Assembly (NCBI RefSeq): GCF_030936135.1
Contig: NC_082603.1
Span: 34,390,329-34,454,328, forward strand
Source of the DNA: Gavia stellata
Taxonomy: Eukaryota > Chordata > Aves > Gaviiformes > Gaviidae
Reading direction: 5' to 3'
DNA length: 64,000 nucleotides
A model generated the notes under the pieces. It did no database searches and had not been told where the DNA came from. It saw only the letters and a list, made by a program, of their open reading frames with translations. Below, in pieces: positions 46,196 to 58,885 of this stretch (position 1 is the stretch's first letter; every line of letters starts with the position of its first letter). Position numbers and translations under genes: made by a program.

Positions 46196-48760
46196 GGTGT
46201 TCTTCCTTCATACTCTGGTGTTATGTGAGAAGTAGAAATTGATTTTGGAGAAAACAGAGTTTGAAGCAGTTGGGGTCACAGTTAGCGGGCTAGAGAAGAT
46301 GTATACACAGCGCAGCTTGGGAGAAGGTAACGTGGGGAGTGGGAGAAGAGGCAGAATTAAAGCTGACCTTGTGGGCAGAGCTCTGTGGCCTTGTAGGCAC
46401 TTAAAGGACAGGAGATGAGTGATAGGACTGGCTGGAGTCATATGAGACTAATGACATGAAATATGTCTTGATGGATTAGGAATTGGTCTGGTTAGGAATT
46501 GCCAGTGTAGTTGTGTGGCTTCTGTTTTGCAGAATAAAGTCAGATAAGCAGTTTATGAAAGCTCTGGCTACTCTTAAAGTATAGGAAATATTAACAAAGG
46601 GATTCTAACTACAGAGAGAATGTAAAAATGAAATGATGGGCAGATCCTTTCAGTCTTCACATGCATTGATGTGAAGGTGGTTTCAGTCTCTGAAGATCTG
46701 GTATTCTTAAATAGTGGCATGTCCAGAATCTCTGCGCCAATTACATTTGTCAAAGAACGTTGGGTTTGCTTCTTTTCTGAACTGCCTTTTTTGTCTTTCT
46801 GTAAAAACACCTCTTAAGCTATACTAAAGGGACATATGATCCTTTCCTTTTTTAGAGAAGAAGACTGCATCTGAAAAGAGCTACGAAAGACACATGTGAC
46901 GTTCTCTCTTATTCAGGAATTTTTTTTCCCTTTGGGGATGGTGGGACAAGGTGGGTGAGGATCCTTGTACCTGTTCTCTAACTTCCCCTGCTTTCATGAA
47001 AAAATGGTGGCATTTTCATTTATTGTGGGCATGAAGTAGATGGGGTTTGTGTTTTGTGTTGGATGAAACTCATCACTGATACGTAAACATTTGAAGTAAA
47101 ATCCTGGTTCCATAGCCAAAACCACAAGTGGCCTCCATTTGGATTAGATGACCGTTTCGTTTGGTATTTTTTTCTCTGTAGTATTGAGTGCATGAATGAC
47201 ACACTGGGCAATGTGCTAAACTTCTGCCAGGTTTAGAAATGTCTAAGTTGTTAAAAAGCCTAGATTTTTTTTCATGAAGTTTTTCAAAATACCTTCTCAT
47301 TTTCTCCACCGTTTATCTCTCTTGCCAGTTATATTCTGTGAATTCATATCTTCTCTGCTAGATGACACACTTGAGAAACTCAGATTGGTGCCAGGTTTTA
47401 TAAAGCACTTCTGGAGATAGATCTCCACCACCACCCCCTTAAGGAAGAAGCAGTGGTGTTTACTTCCTTTTCACTGAAATGTAGTTGAGTAGTGCTCTCA
47501 TCCTGGCAGGGATTACAGGGATAATAGACTAAACAATGCTTCTCTTTGGAACCAAAAGCAAATTGTGGTTTTTTTCCATGGTTATAGCATCAGCAAAGAG
47601 TAACTTTACATGACCAGCAGTGTTTTGGCTGAGCTACAGTTGCATTCATGCATATTCTCGCTACAGTCTGAATTAAGCGTGTATACATCAGGAAGAAAAA
47701 TGGAAGGAAAAAGCAAGTGAGCCCATTGGAGAGGTGTCTGATAGCTCTATGTAAGTTACCTTCACTCTTCCCATTATCCTCTGCTCTCTTATTTTCTAGC
47801 TGCTAATTCCTGGTAGGCGAGTGCATGATTGAGAAGTGTTTTTACTGGTATCGAGAACCCTGGCTAAAGCACCAGTGATCTTTTACTCTGTCGAGCTGCC
47901 TTTTCTTTAATTCTCTTTTTTTGATGCGCTCCCCTCCGCCCAACACATTTCCCTAGCAAGTGTTTAAGCACATCTTTGCAGAGAAATCATGGAGGATCTC
48001 ATTCTGCTACCGTAAGTTGGAAATGTATTAAATTGCACACTGTCCATAAACTGACCTCTGGGTAAATGCTGTAAGATGAAGAGTTCAGGGAGGGAAATCA
48101 ACACGTAAGAACATGTGTCATTTTACCATGACTCCTACAGGAGGAAACTAAATTACAGAAGGGCTAGAAAAGCAAGATTTGTCCTATTTCCCCATACTGC
48201 AGTTTCCTTTCCACATACATTCTCCTTGTTCTCCCTGGAACCAGGTTTCGTGTTCCCCCACACAGGGCTTAGTCATTTAAAAGTAAATTAGATCAAACGT
48301 ATTTTAATTTATAATCTGAGAAGTAAAATAAGGAGAGAAAAAGACAATTTATTAGAAAACAGGTTTGTCATTTAAAATGTTGCAGAAGTGAAGTACAAAG
48401 GTTAACATAGCAGATTGGTTTTCTGTATCTCAGAGGCAGCATAAGTACAACCTATGATGTAAATGTGACTATAGTAACTAGTGTTTTTATTTAAAAGCCC
48501 AGTCAATAGACATATCAAACCCATATAACTTGTCAAAATGTAAGTTAAACTGCAGAGCCTGCTAGTTGAAGGAACGCTTTTTTTGCCAAACTTATATTTT
48601 TGCTGCACTTTCGCCCCCGAATGCACTTGGTATTTTCTTCTTGACAAATTGCATTTTGGCACTCAGGAAATAGGCTTCACTAATGGTGATAGCACTAATT
48701 CCCTGGGACCTCTCATGCAGCCGTGTGAAGGCTTAAAAAGGAATGAAGGTTCCTTCTAGT

Positions 48761-48806
48761 GAATTTTCTGTAGAGTATTCCCTGAATTTTCTGTAGAGCA
48801 TTCCCT
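48761..48806 (+). repeat. Tandem direct duplication, 23-bp unit x2
   Basis: GAATTTTCTGTAGAGTATTC-CCT at 48761-48783 is followed directly by a copy at 48784-48806 that differs at one base. It looks like a recent slippage-type duplication. Confidence 0.92.
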
Positions 48807-50794
48807 TCTGCCTCCCCCGAAATCTTATTTCTAACAGCTAGAACTACCTAACTATAAAAAGAATTAAGAGTATGATATGAAATGCTATATATTCTTCCCT
48901 CCTATTCCAGTGGTTCAGCTGAACGGGAGAGAGGTGTCCCTTGAGAAGCCAAGTGTGTTTAGTACCGCTCTGTTTTCCTCTCTCCCTTCCTTCTGCTCTG
49001 TCTTAGCCGCTGGTGTGACTCTGTGCCCCTCCTGACCCTGTGCTGGCCGCAGCCAGGGCTGCCATCAGAGCTGAGTGTGCCCTGCGCTCTCAAATCACTT
49101 TGCTTATAAAGTAATTTGCATAAATAAAGAATCATGTCTTATGAATATCAAGGCTATATGCTTTTTGTGCTCATCTTTTCCATTTTGAGAACTTCCCTGT
49201 GCTTGCTAGCATAGGCTCATGTTAGTTGTTTGCCTAAAAGACGAGTAAGAGTGGGTCCTTGCTGTTTAACCTGTTGGTATTACGTATTTTGTGTTGGACA
49301 GTGAGGCTTTTGTCACTAGACCATTGATGCGTTTAAGGTTGATTGCCAGGAGGAAACCCATCTTGTGCTGTATTTGACAGAGCTCGTTTCCTAAAAGATC
49401 ATGCTCAGAAGCATTTGGGAACATCACAAGCATAGCAGGTTCTTGCAAAGAGGCTGGGATACAACCTTTGCATCTGCCAGCTCTAAGTTCTCGGAGAGGT
49501 TTTTGGTGCCCTTCAGGCTTTAAACATGTGGGGTGTGTCCTTCAGGGTTCCTGTCTGCTCGGAAGGATGGGATTTGGGGAAGGAGATGCAAAGGGAACAA
49601 GCCTTCTAGGTAAGCTTTTAGACTGGTCGCCAACAGGATCTGAGCCCCCCAGGGAGGCTGAAGGAAAAGCCCTAACAAAGGACCGGAAAGATTGAGAGCC
49701 AAGAGGGAGGAGCAAGTGGGTGCGAAGCCTGTTTATAAATGGAAGGAACTAGCTTGAAGCCAGGGAAGGGGGCTCAAATACATTGTAAGACTGTCACCCA
49801 GGGAGAGAGGGCAGTAGCGAACAGAAAACTGGAGAATCTAGATGCGACTCACCTGGCGAGGACAGAGAGGGAGAGGCTCTTCCGCAGCTTGTGATGGGAT
49901 GGAAGAAAGCTGAGGTGCTCCTCCACATAGCAACAGAGCAAGGTACAGTGCACTGTGCTGTCTGGTTAGATTCCTGGCTATGGCAAGGAGAAAAATTGTA
50001 TGGTTAGTATCCATAATCCAGCCTAGCCCACAGAAAAATCAATGTTACTGTGCAACAGTGCCGCTGGGGTTATGATGGAGATGCAGATTAAGTTTTGCTT
50101 GCTGTCAGTGGTCATCTTTCTCAAGCTGTTAGTTAAAACTCTGTTTTGATATTGCTGATAAGCAGAGATCAGGACTCACTGTGATGGGCAATGAATGTTT
50201 CCAAGGGAAATTACTTGCCCAGAGGAGATCAACAAACAAGATGAGAAGAATTGCCAGTATTACCAATGAATATCCGATGGGCTGAGACCAGTTCCAGTAA
50301 CTCGCTTATGATTAAACTAATCGAATCTATACAAATATGGTGCAAGTAGTGGAGGCCTTGGCTAACAAGTCCATACGGCCAGCAGGACGCCGTGCAAACT
50401 TAGAGCATAGGTCCAGGACCGCCACAGACTTGTTCTTCTGGGGCTGCACTTGAGGCAGTAGGCTCAGCTTGCAGAGCCGCAGTGACTTGCTCTCTGGCGC
50501 TTACAAGACCAGCTCGCGTGGCCAGAGCCAGCCTTTTGGGCTGTGCTCAGGCTGTTGTCCCAGGCAGCAATCACAGCTACAAACTCAACTTAGACATTGT
50601 AAGCTTGGCTGCCTTAGGAAAACCCTTTCTTCAGGATAACGTAGAACATCGAATGCATCTCTGCATGTGTACAGATAGAGGAATGCATTCATAAGGGAGA
50701 AAAATATTTAGTTTTTTGTTTTTAATTGCTTTCCCTTTTTTTTTTTAAAAAGCATATATTGACTAAGTTGTCATTAATCTCTCTTCATGATGAG

Positions 50795-51150
50795 ATACCA
50801 CTCCCACAAGATGAGGGGATCACTGGGTATTTAAGGATAGAAGGGACCTCAGGAACTCTCTGAAACAACCTTCTGGTCAGGCAGAGCCAGCTGTGAGATG
50901 AGGCCAGGTGGCTCAGGCCTTTATCCATTCTGGTCTTGAAGACCTCCAAGGATGGAGTCTGCTCTTCCTGTTCCACTGCTTGACTGTCCTCGTGGGGAAA
51001 AAGTTCTTATTTCTATCATTTCTGAACCCTCTCATTTTAATTTATGCCTGTTGCCTCTTGTCTTCTGACCACGCACCACGTTGAAAAGCCTGGTTCTGTT
51101 TTCTTGATAACCTCCCCATAGGAATTTGTGCACTACTTGCCAATTTGTGA
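50795..51150 (-). mobile_element. Old CR1 LINE 3' fragment, antisense
   Basis: Reads as the reverse complement of a CR1 3' region. It starts with GATAGAAGGGACCTCAGGA at about 50836, then has the block coding for EQTPSLEVFKTRMD on the minus strand (about 50927-50965), and continues with GCCTGTTGCCTCTTGTCTTC and CTTGATAACCTCCCC, known CR1 landmarks in the antisense direction. It is more diverged than the copies at 6947 and 58613, with frameshifts. Confidence 0.75.
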
Positions 51151-54100
51151 ACAGGTTTGGCACTGATGCGTCCAGAAGATGAGATGTTTTTCCTGCAAAA
51201 ATGCCTGCTCTTCATAAGTATTTTTAGTATTGTTTGTACAGATGCTTCAGACAGACTTTTCTGGTAAACTCTGAGATGGTTCGTGGAATTAACACAGATG
51301 CTTAAAAGCACAAGGAAACATAAAAATATAGGAACCTGATGTGTCTATTGACTTGAATTATTAATGTGTGGGGAAAAAAGTATGATGCAAAAGTGGGCAA
51401 TTTGTCGCATATGAATCAAACTTTTTACATTTCTCTCATGAATAATTTTCAAAGTCTCTATTATCCTCAGAGACTTATCAGCTTTGTGTCATTTCTATCT
51501 ATATGACTCACTGAATTACTTCATCCTCTGCAACTATTTTCTTGCCTCAAAGACTTCCATTTAAGATGGCAATAGTCGTATATATCACAATCTACATATA
51601 TTTGAGTCTCTCAAATTTTTACTCTATACATTAGGAATGGAATATTTGAATGTACACATTGCTGAGCATCTAGAATATGCAGCTGAGCATAAATATCCTG
51701 AGGACAACACTTCTTACATTAGCTTGGCAGTGATTTCTTCGCTTCTGTGTGTTTCCATCAGGTGTTTAGCAACGCACTACTAGATTCAGTATGGACTGCC
51801 ACATCCATCTTGGGACACTGATAACCTCCTTCAGCCACGGCAGGACTACTCGTGCTAGGGGAACTATAGTTAACAGCCAAACAGTTCTAAATCAAAGCTT
51901 TGTTGAGTATTAGCTTATCATTTCTTAAAGTTTTCATCTGTCTCTTGGTATCCTTCTGTTGTTTCCTGCGTGCTTTTTGGGACAGGGAGCATTGGTAGAA
52001 TATCTAAAGCATGAGGTTCCTTGGAGAAAAGGCTTAAGGTTAATACAATTCTGCAGTGAGGCAGGTTTTTCATTAACATTAAATTTAACCCCAAAGACAG
52101 AACTTGTTAACTCTTTGTCAGTAATTTCACCTGGATTTTTTTCTCACAGGAGAAGGATCTACTCCCTTTTAGGTGCTTGTCTAGTGTGTCAGAGAGAGGG
52201 AGGAATTTTATTCTTCCATATAAAGACACAGATTTGGAATCCCACTTCTCTTTTTCCCAGTGGGCATCTTAATAGCATGTTACCAGGGCACTCTGTGACA
52301 ACTGCTTTGCAGACAGGACGGTTCAGCTGTTTGCTATCCACAGACAGACTGGTCTTATCCTGCCATCATGTGAGACAAAGGTACAAGTTTTACAGATCTT
52401 TACAAAAGAGAAGATCTAGTCATACTATACTGTTGTTCAGAAGTTTCTCTTCATGATGGCATAAATGTCTGAGAGTGAGTCAATGTTTTAAGATACCTAT
52501 TTTGCTGCTAGCATCTCTGCTGTTAACAGATGTGATTCATTTGTGTATGCCTCCAAGGTGAATCACTGTCAATGAGGTTTAGACACCTAACGATGAATGA
52601 TTCTGTCCTGGAAGGTAAACGTGTGTGCTCCCAGAGCTGCAATTGTTTCTCCAGTCCAAAGCAACACTTTAACTTTTTCTCCTATAACCAAATGAATCAA
52701 CGGGGGACTTCTGAAAAATAGGGAGGAATTATCCTGCTCTAAATTAGAAAGGTGTGTATCTTGGATTATATTTATTAAATTAATATAGTTACACCTGCAT
52801 CGGTCTGGAGACGAAATTTGAGCAGGCAGCTGCTAGGGGTTTCCAGCAAAGAAGGAACACACATTTAATTACCTGGTTGTATTTGATAGTGGTATGTCTA
52901 GTAAGTTTTAATGTCTACTGAATCGTTCTTTCTTCTGGTTATAAGATGACTCTATTTTTTTGATTCTGCAACTAAAAGCTTAGTTTGTTAGTGTATTTGA
53001 TGCCAATTTGTTGCATCAGTCAAAGTACAGGGCTGTAATATGTATACAGCCATGGGAAACATGAATCTTTCAGGGGAAAGAATATATTTTTTGCACAGGA
53101 CATGTTTAGTCACTCCTCCTGCTATTTTTAATTTGCGATGCGGATTGCAGAGAACATTTCTGTGGGTGCACAAAAAGTAAAGTTTAATTTTGTTGGTGGT
53201 CTTAATGCAGTAGCAAGCTTTTGGTTGGCTGGTTAGGCGTGAATGCTCGTAAAAAGGTGCAGAGAGATTAAATGCAAAACATTCTTATTCTTGCAGCAGC
53301 AAAAAAGAATTGCTTTCTGAAAATATCCCCTTCTAGAGGCAGAGCCCATCTTTGCATTAACTTCACAGATTTTTCACTTCTGGTGGTCATTAAAGGATTT
53401 AGAAAAACTTTTGATACATACACACATGTGATTTGTTTTTATATAGAATAACAGTATTTGATTTTTCTGTAGCAGTCCCATAGTTAAGTCTTTTTCACCT
53501 GTTTAAATATAAATTGGTTAACCTGGCATGAATCAAATTGGATGGGTTAGAAGGGGAAAAAAACCCCAAGAAAAATGTTGAAACCCATGCTAAAAACCCA
53601 GAAGGAGCTCAGCTGTGCAACTGACAAATGACAAATTGAACCTGGTAGAACTGAAGCTGAATTTCTAACACTTTTTCCAGCTTTCAGATGCATAATCGCT
53701 CAGTTCGCACCAAGTAGCTAAGGTTAGTATGCTTCAGATTTCTGCATCGTTGTTCAGAACTGAAAACTTCAGAAAAGTACTTCTGTTTAGACTTGTTATG
53801 TTGTCACTAACCTGTCACTGTCAGATGGTTCGCTACAAGAGGAAAATAACTTGGTGGAGTTTTTTTTGCTCTTGAGCGGGAAGTTTGCAGGTCTTTCTAC
53901 AAGCCTAGAAGTGATTTGGTTGCAGTACCACCTGGCAGCAAGATTAGCATCCCAATAGATATCTATATGGATGTAAAGCTGTGCAGGAGATTATAGACGT
54001 TTTTATTTCTGAGAGGTCAGGCTATTATCATTATCTGCGGACACAGTGGCTCTGTGACTGTATCCAGCATGATTGATGGAAGGGAAGGAATTGTTTTCAT

Positions 54101-55555
54101 GTTGCATTTTTAAGGTAAATAAACCTTCAAGGCTAAATAACATCAAGTACTTTTGTTCTGTCAGTGAAACTTCATGTACAGTTACATGTTTCTTGCTCAC
54201 AGTCAATTGCAAAGCATACCCGTAGGTCACTGAAATCTTCCCACGTGCTTTGCAAAAACACTTGGGACTTGGTATTTTATGGTGTTTTGTTGTTTTTCAA
54301 TGTGTAACTCTTTGAAAGGCTTCTGGACCTTCGTTACTTTTATAATGCTTCAACGGAGAAAGTCTGAGGTGAATGCAGAGACTGAGAGAAAATAAATTTC
54401 CTTTCCTTGTTTCCTTGTTCCTTTCCTTGTATTTATAAAAAGACACTCTCCGAAAACCGTTCCACAAAGGGTGAGGCCCTAAGAAGAGGGGATGCTGTGC
54501 TGAGGCTGGAGAACATCGTCTTTGGTCACAGGGCAGCTAAACTGGAGTGGATTCCTTTGAATTCAGGCTGGCAGGGGCCAGTGTCAGAGGTCCAATGGTT
54601 AAGTACAAATTTTGATAACGTGGAAAAGGTGCAAAAGCTAGGGAGCTTGCTCAAGATACAGTAACAGGAGCAAAAGAAGGAAAATCATGGGTCAGTTTGC
54701 TTCACCTCCTGGATGTCTGTATACTAATGCATAAAGTATAGAGAAACTGAAAATCTTTGTATTGAGTCAAAATAACTGCACTGGCAAAATAGAAACTTTG
54801 TGAGATAATTCAGACGTGAAAGGAAAGGTTTGTTCAGAGAGGCCTGAAGGCAGGGGAGGAATGAAGTCTTTCTCACAAGGATGCATATGATTTTTGTCGA
54901 GATGCAGCATATATAGGAGATGAAGTAACTGGCAGTATCTGGGCAAAGATATGAAGAAAAGATCAAGGTAAGTGTTTATTGTATGTTGCCAAAGAAGGCA
55001 GGTGGATGAGGACCTTTTTGACCAGAGCTGGTTAACATCTTGAGAGAAGAGTCTTCTAGATTCCCCCCCCCCCCCCCCCCCCCCCTTGGAATGAGAAAGA
55101 GGAACCAGTTGAGAATGTGAAGATGTAAGGACACAGCAGAACAGAGACAAAAGTATTTGAGAAAGAAAACTTCAATAAACTCAAACTACGGTGAATATCA
55201 AATGGAAAGTAAGCCTAAAGAGAAGAGCTGTCCAGAAGACTTGACATTTTCTTGAAAAAAAATATACATAAAAGGCAGGAAAGCACCTGCTCCAACATGA
55301 ATTAAAGGTAGGAAAGTTAGTAGAGGAGCAAATAATATTTTCCTCAGTAATGTGACCCTTCAGTTGGAATTGAAAGCTAGGTTAAGTTATTAAAGAGGAC
55401 TTGTAAAAGAATAATGCAAGCATGTAGGGGTAAATCAGAAAGACAAAGGACAGAAGAGATAGGACCAAAAGGGTCCTCCAGGGTGACCAAGAAAATGTGC
55501 TTGGTAGTGAGGGGAATTCCTAAATACAGAAAACTTGCAACATCATAGCATATTA
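51151..55555. other. Intergenic desert, third part
   Basis: No supported gene. A 165-codon open frame at 51959-52456 lacks a recognised domain and an ATG start. A C23 tract is listed separately. The last kilobase (about 54.6-55.5 kb) may be a more decayed upstream part of the ancient LINE that follows. Confidence 0.5.
55063..55085 (+). repeat. Poly-C tract of 23
   Basis: Twenty-three consecutive C bases; the minus strand is a G run that could form a quadruplex. The length is probably unstable and uncertain in the assembly. Confidence 0.95.
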
Positions 55556-55559
55556 TCTT

Positions 55560-56440
55560 TCATGATGTTTTTGGTGCCGTCTCATATGACTTTCCCCAAA
55601 GCAAGCTAGGAAAGTTAAGTCTACGTTAAATGACTGCAAAGTGTTTAGCTGGATGGAAAGGAACTTTCTGGGGGGAAAAAAAAAAGCAGTCAACAATTCA
55701 CAGATTGGAGGATGGTATGTGGGGTGGTTGTGTGGGGTACCCCTGAAGTTGAAAACTATTTGATATTTTCAGTAAGTACTTGAATAGTTGAAAAGTGCAT
55801 GTTATATTAAATCTTTAGATAACAAAATGCTAGCAACAGTTGCAAACACTTTAGAGAACAAGATTAGAATTCAGAGTGATCTTGACAAATTGCTGAAGTG
55901 GTCTGAAATAAATAGGCTGTAATTCAATAAACACAAGTGCAAGGCACTTAACTGAGAAATAATCAACTGCACAAACAAAAGTTTTGGAGGAAGGATCTGA
56001 GGGTTAGGGAGATGTGCAAAGCGAGCCTGAGTCAACACAGGCGCGGTTGGAAGGGAAAAAAGCAAACATTCTTATGAGATGTGTCAACAGGGGTGTCTCA
56101 TGTAAAGAGTGAGATTTCTTCCCCCTAAATAGCACTACCAAGACTTTGGTTGGAGTACTTTGGGCATTGCTCTTCAGAAAAGAGACAGTGCAGGAGGAAT
56201 AAGTCCAAAGGAGATCAGGAAGCCTTAGCAGGTCTCCAGAAAGGACAATCGATAAAGAAAGACAGAAAGAACTGGAGCTTTCATTTACACAAAGGATGAT
56301 CAGTAGGAGACAACAACTTAACATACATCAAAGGACTGCTGAAAGGAAGAATTATCTGTCTTCTGTCTTTCTCAAGTATATGAAAAAGTAAGAGGACTAA
56401 ACTTGAGGAAGATTTAGTTTAGATATTAAGGGAGGGGAAA
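55560..56440 (+). mobile_element. Ancient CR1-like LINE fragment, sense orientation
   Basis: A decayed LINE reverse-transcriptase region of CR1/L3 type. Landmarks in order are GTCTCATATGACTTTCC (the S-H-D-L motif) at about 55578, AGAATTCAGAGTGATCTTGA at about 55867, GAAGTGGTCTGAAATAAATA, AATTCAATAAACACAAGTGC, GGATCTGAGGGTTAGGG, GAGTCAACACAGGCG, and a GGTTGGAGTACTTTGGGC block, then the L-E-Y-T-S and K-E-L-E-L regions. Many indels and stops show long decay. It is judged from memory of CR1 consensus sequences, not alignment. Confidence 0.65.
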
Positions 56441-58612
56441 AAAAAAACTTTAAAAAGAAATAAATAAATATGCACTAGTGTAGGTTAGGTAGGGGATTTT
56501 TTTTTTCTGGTTCACTGAACACCAGTGCTACATGGGGAAGTGAAAGAAAACTTACTCTGTCAAATACTTGTCTCAAGATGTTCTAACCTAAATGGAAAAT
56601 TATTTTCTAGTAGTCCCTCTTTGGATCTTGCCTAGCAGGGACATGGCAGACTAGACAGCTTGTGACAGCTTTTGCTTACGCTATGAAAGTCTGGGATACA
56701 AAAACCTCAACGGCTTCCTAACCTCAGACACAAATTGTGTCAGATTTCCCAAACTGTCAGAATACAGAAATATTTTTAAAATAGAATTTATCAATTAGAG
56801 ATGGTGGTTATTTTTAATAAGGAGCGAAATGGGCTGATGCTACTTTGAGGAAATGGATCACGAATTATGGAAAGTCAATAAATAAATTAAAGCCAATCAG
56901 TAGGTCTGTTTATACAGCCGTGGTAGAACTATTTACACCATAGAAAAGACAGTATGCTATCATGTTCAAGTGTTTACTGAGAAGAGCTTGCAGCAGGTAA
57001 ATAAAAATATTTTTCTTCATACCTTATGAAGCAGAGATACTGTTTTGGCATTTATTTTAAAATAATATTGCTGAAAAGAAAAAACATTGTAAAAAGAACC
57101 CCCTCAGTTGCATGTATCTGGGACCTACCAGTCTCCAGTACATTGGTTCTTAACTTTTCCTGCCTTTTCCAAGAAAAAGGATGAGCACAAGCAAGATCTT
57201 TTCTAGCAGGGCTCAGTCCTCACTTTTAGTTCCTTGACATAATTCCTGGGTTTTGTTTTTTAATTGGAAGTTCCTGTTAAATATGCAGTATTGTTTTACA
57301 TATGTGTCAGCTCTTTTCTCAAAGAGCTCTTCATTCACGAGGACAAACACTGAAGTGCAAAAGGGTCAAAATGTGATTTACACCACTACTTGTGAGATAA
57401 AGCGTAGCTTCGTTTCAAGCAGCAGCGTGATTAAAGGTATATTCAAACAGGGAGGGGGAGGGATAATTGACTGTCAGGTAGTATAAGAATTTAAATCTGC
57501 GTGTGTGGGAAAGGGAGTGGTACTGACTGGTCTGAAGTGTGGGTGAAATGGGTCATCACGCAAGGAACTCCCATTGGTAGCAAAGAAACGTGAGGCTAGA
57601 AGAGTCTGTCTAGATTATTTTATGGAGTTTTCTTTTTATTAGTGGCACAAACCTGTATAATAGTTCTTTTCATAAACTTATTAAACCCTCGCTTAAACTG
57701 TTTCATTTTGGTCCTGTTATTCCCATTAGAAGATTGTTCCAGAAATGAGTCTTCTATTGGCCAAGTCTCAGATTTTAGTATCAGGCCTAAATGTTTCTGT
57801 GGCAGGTTTATAACCCTCTGACTTAGTGCCAGTATTGTCCTTTGCTTTGAACAGTTCATAATTCCTTCTCTTTGGGGTTTACTCCCCAACTCTTCAACCC
57901 CTCTCCCCCCCACAATTTGTTAAAAAGTCTTGTATGTTTTAGAAATTAGATATTATCACACCTTGGTTTTGGTGGTGTTTTTTTTTCCTTAACCCTTATT
58001 GTATTACTTAACAGGTTTGGTTAAAATACCGGTGCCTGGATCTTGCAATTTTATGTGCTGATTTTTTGTAACTCTGTTTTCACGTATTAAACTCTCTCAG
58101 TTTCTCCCTACTGTGGCTATAGTAATTTTAGTTTCCTTACCCTCTCGTTATCCTTCCTACTCTTAACGCTACGGTCAACATCGTTATCTTTATGGCAAAC
58201 TAAGGTGGGGTTATAGCAAATCTGCCATCTCTCCTTTTGCTGTTTGTTTTAAGGGGGTTATCTCTCATCTGTAGCTTAATCTCTGCTTTTGCTGTTTGTT
58301 TTAGTATTTTTTTCCAAGTCTCCTTTGGTTGGGTTTCTTGCCATATCTTTAGTGGCACCTGGCATGGACTACTGCTAGAGACAAGGTGCTCTGGGTGCGT
58401 ATTCTACTCTGGGCCTGATCCAAACTGGAAATTCACGTGCATAACTGGGCCCACAGGTATGTGTTAAAAGAAAGAACAAACCTATGAGAAAGTGGCATTT
58501 TTTTTTAATCTTAGGAACTGGGCTTCTGACTTCCATGTGAAGGTAGCTTCTAAGCTACATACGGTATAGCTTTTTGAAGAAGTACAGGTTGCTATGGTGT
58601 ATTCATTGTTCA
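56441..58612. other. Intergenic desert, fourth part
   Basis: AT-rich sequence without a supported gene or clear repeat. An 18-base motif (CTTTTGCTGTTTGTTTTA) occurs at 58234-58251 and again at 58286-58303. Confidence 0.5.
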
Positions 58613-58885
58613 CAAAATCACTAAGGTTGGAAAAGACCTGTCAGATCATCAAGTCCAACCACCAGCCCCACCCCACCATGCCCACTAAACCATGTCCCGC
58701 AGTGCCGCGTCCACACCTTCCTTGAACGCGTCCAGCGATGGTGACTCCACCACCTCCCTGGGCAGCCTCTTCCAGTGCTTTGCCACTCTCAGTAAAGAAA
58801 TTTTTCCTAATATCCAGCCTGAACCTCCCCTGGCGCAACTTTAGGCCATTTCCTCTCATTCTATCAGTTGTCACTTGGGAGAAGG
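58613..58885 (-). mobile_element. CR1 LINE 3' end fragment, antisense
   Basis: Reverse complement of a CR1 3' end. It begins CAAAATCACTAAGGTTGGAA at the LINE 3' terminus and runs through the TGCCCACTAAACCATG block (stop region), CACCACCTCCCTGGGCAGCC and CCTAATATCCAGCCTGAACC, and fades after TCAGTTGTCACTTGGGAGAA. Close similarity to the copy at 6947 suggests a related young subfamily. Confidence 0.92.

Larger units (their letters stand above)
41199..50790. other. Intergenic desert, middle part
   Basis: About 9.6 kb without a supported gene. I noted a hairpin at 46170-46195, a short direct duplication at 48761-48806 and a GC-richer patch at 49430-49930. A T/C-rich stretch lies at 44900-44960. 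None shows coding structure. Confidence 0.5.

Noticed and set aside
51959..52456. 165-codon open frame in the intergenic desert
   Set aside because: It lacks an ATG at its start, has no recognised domain, and there is no exon structure or promoter nearby.
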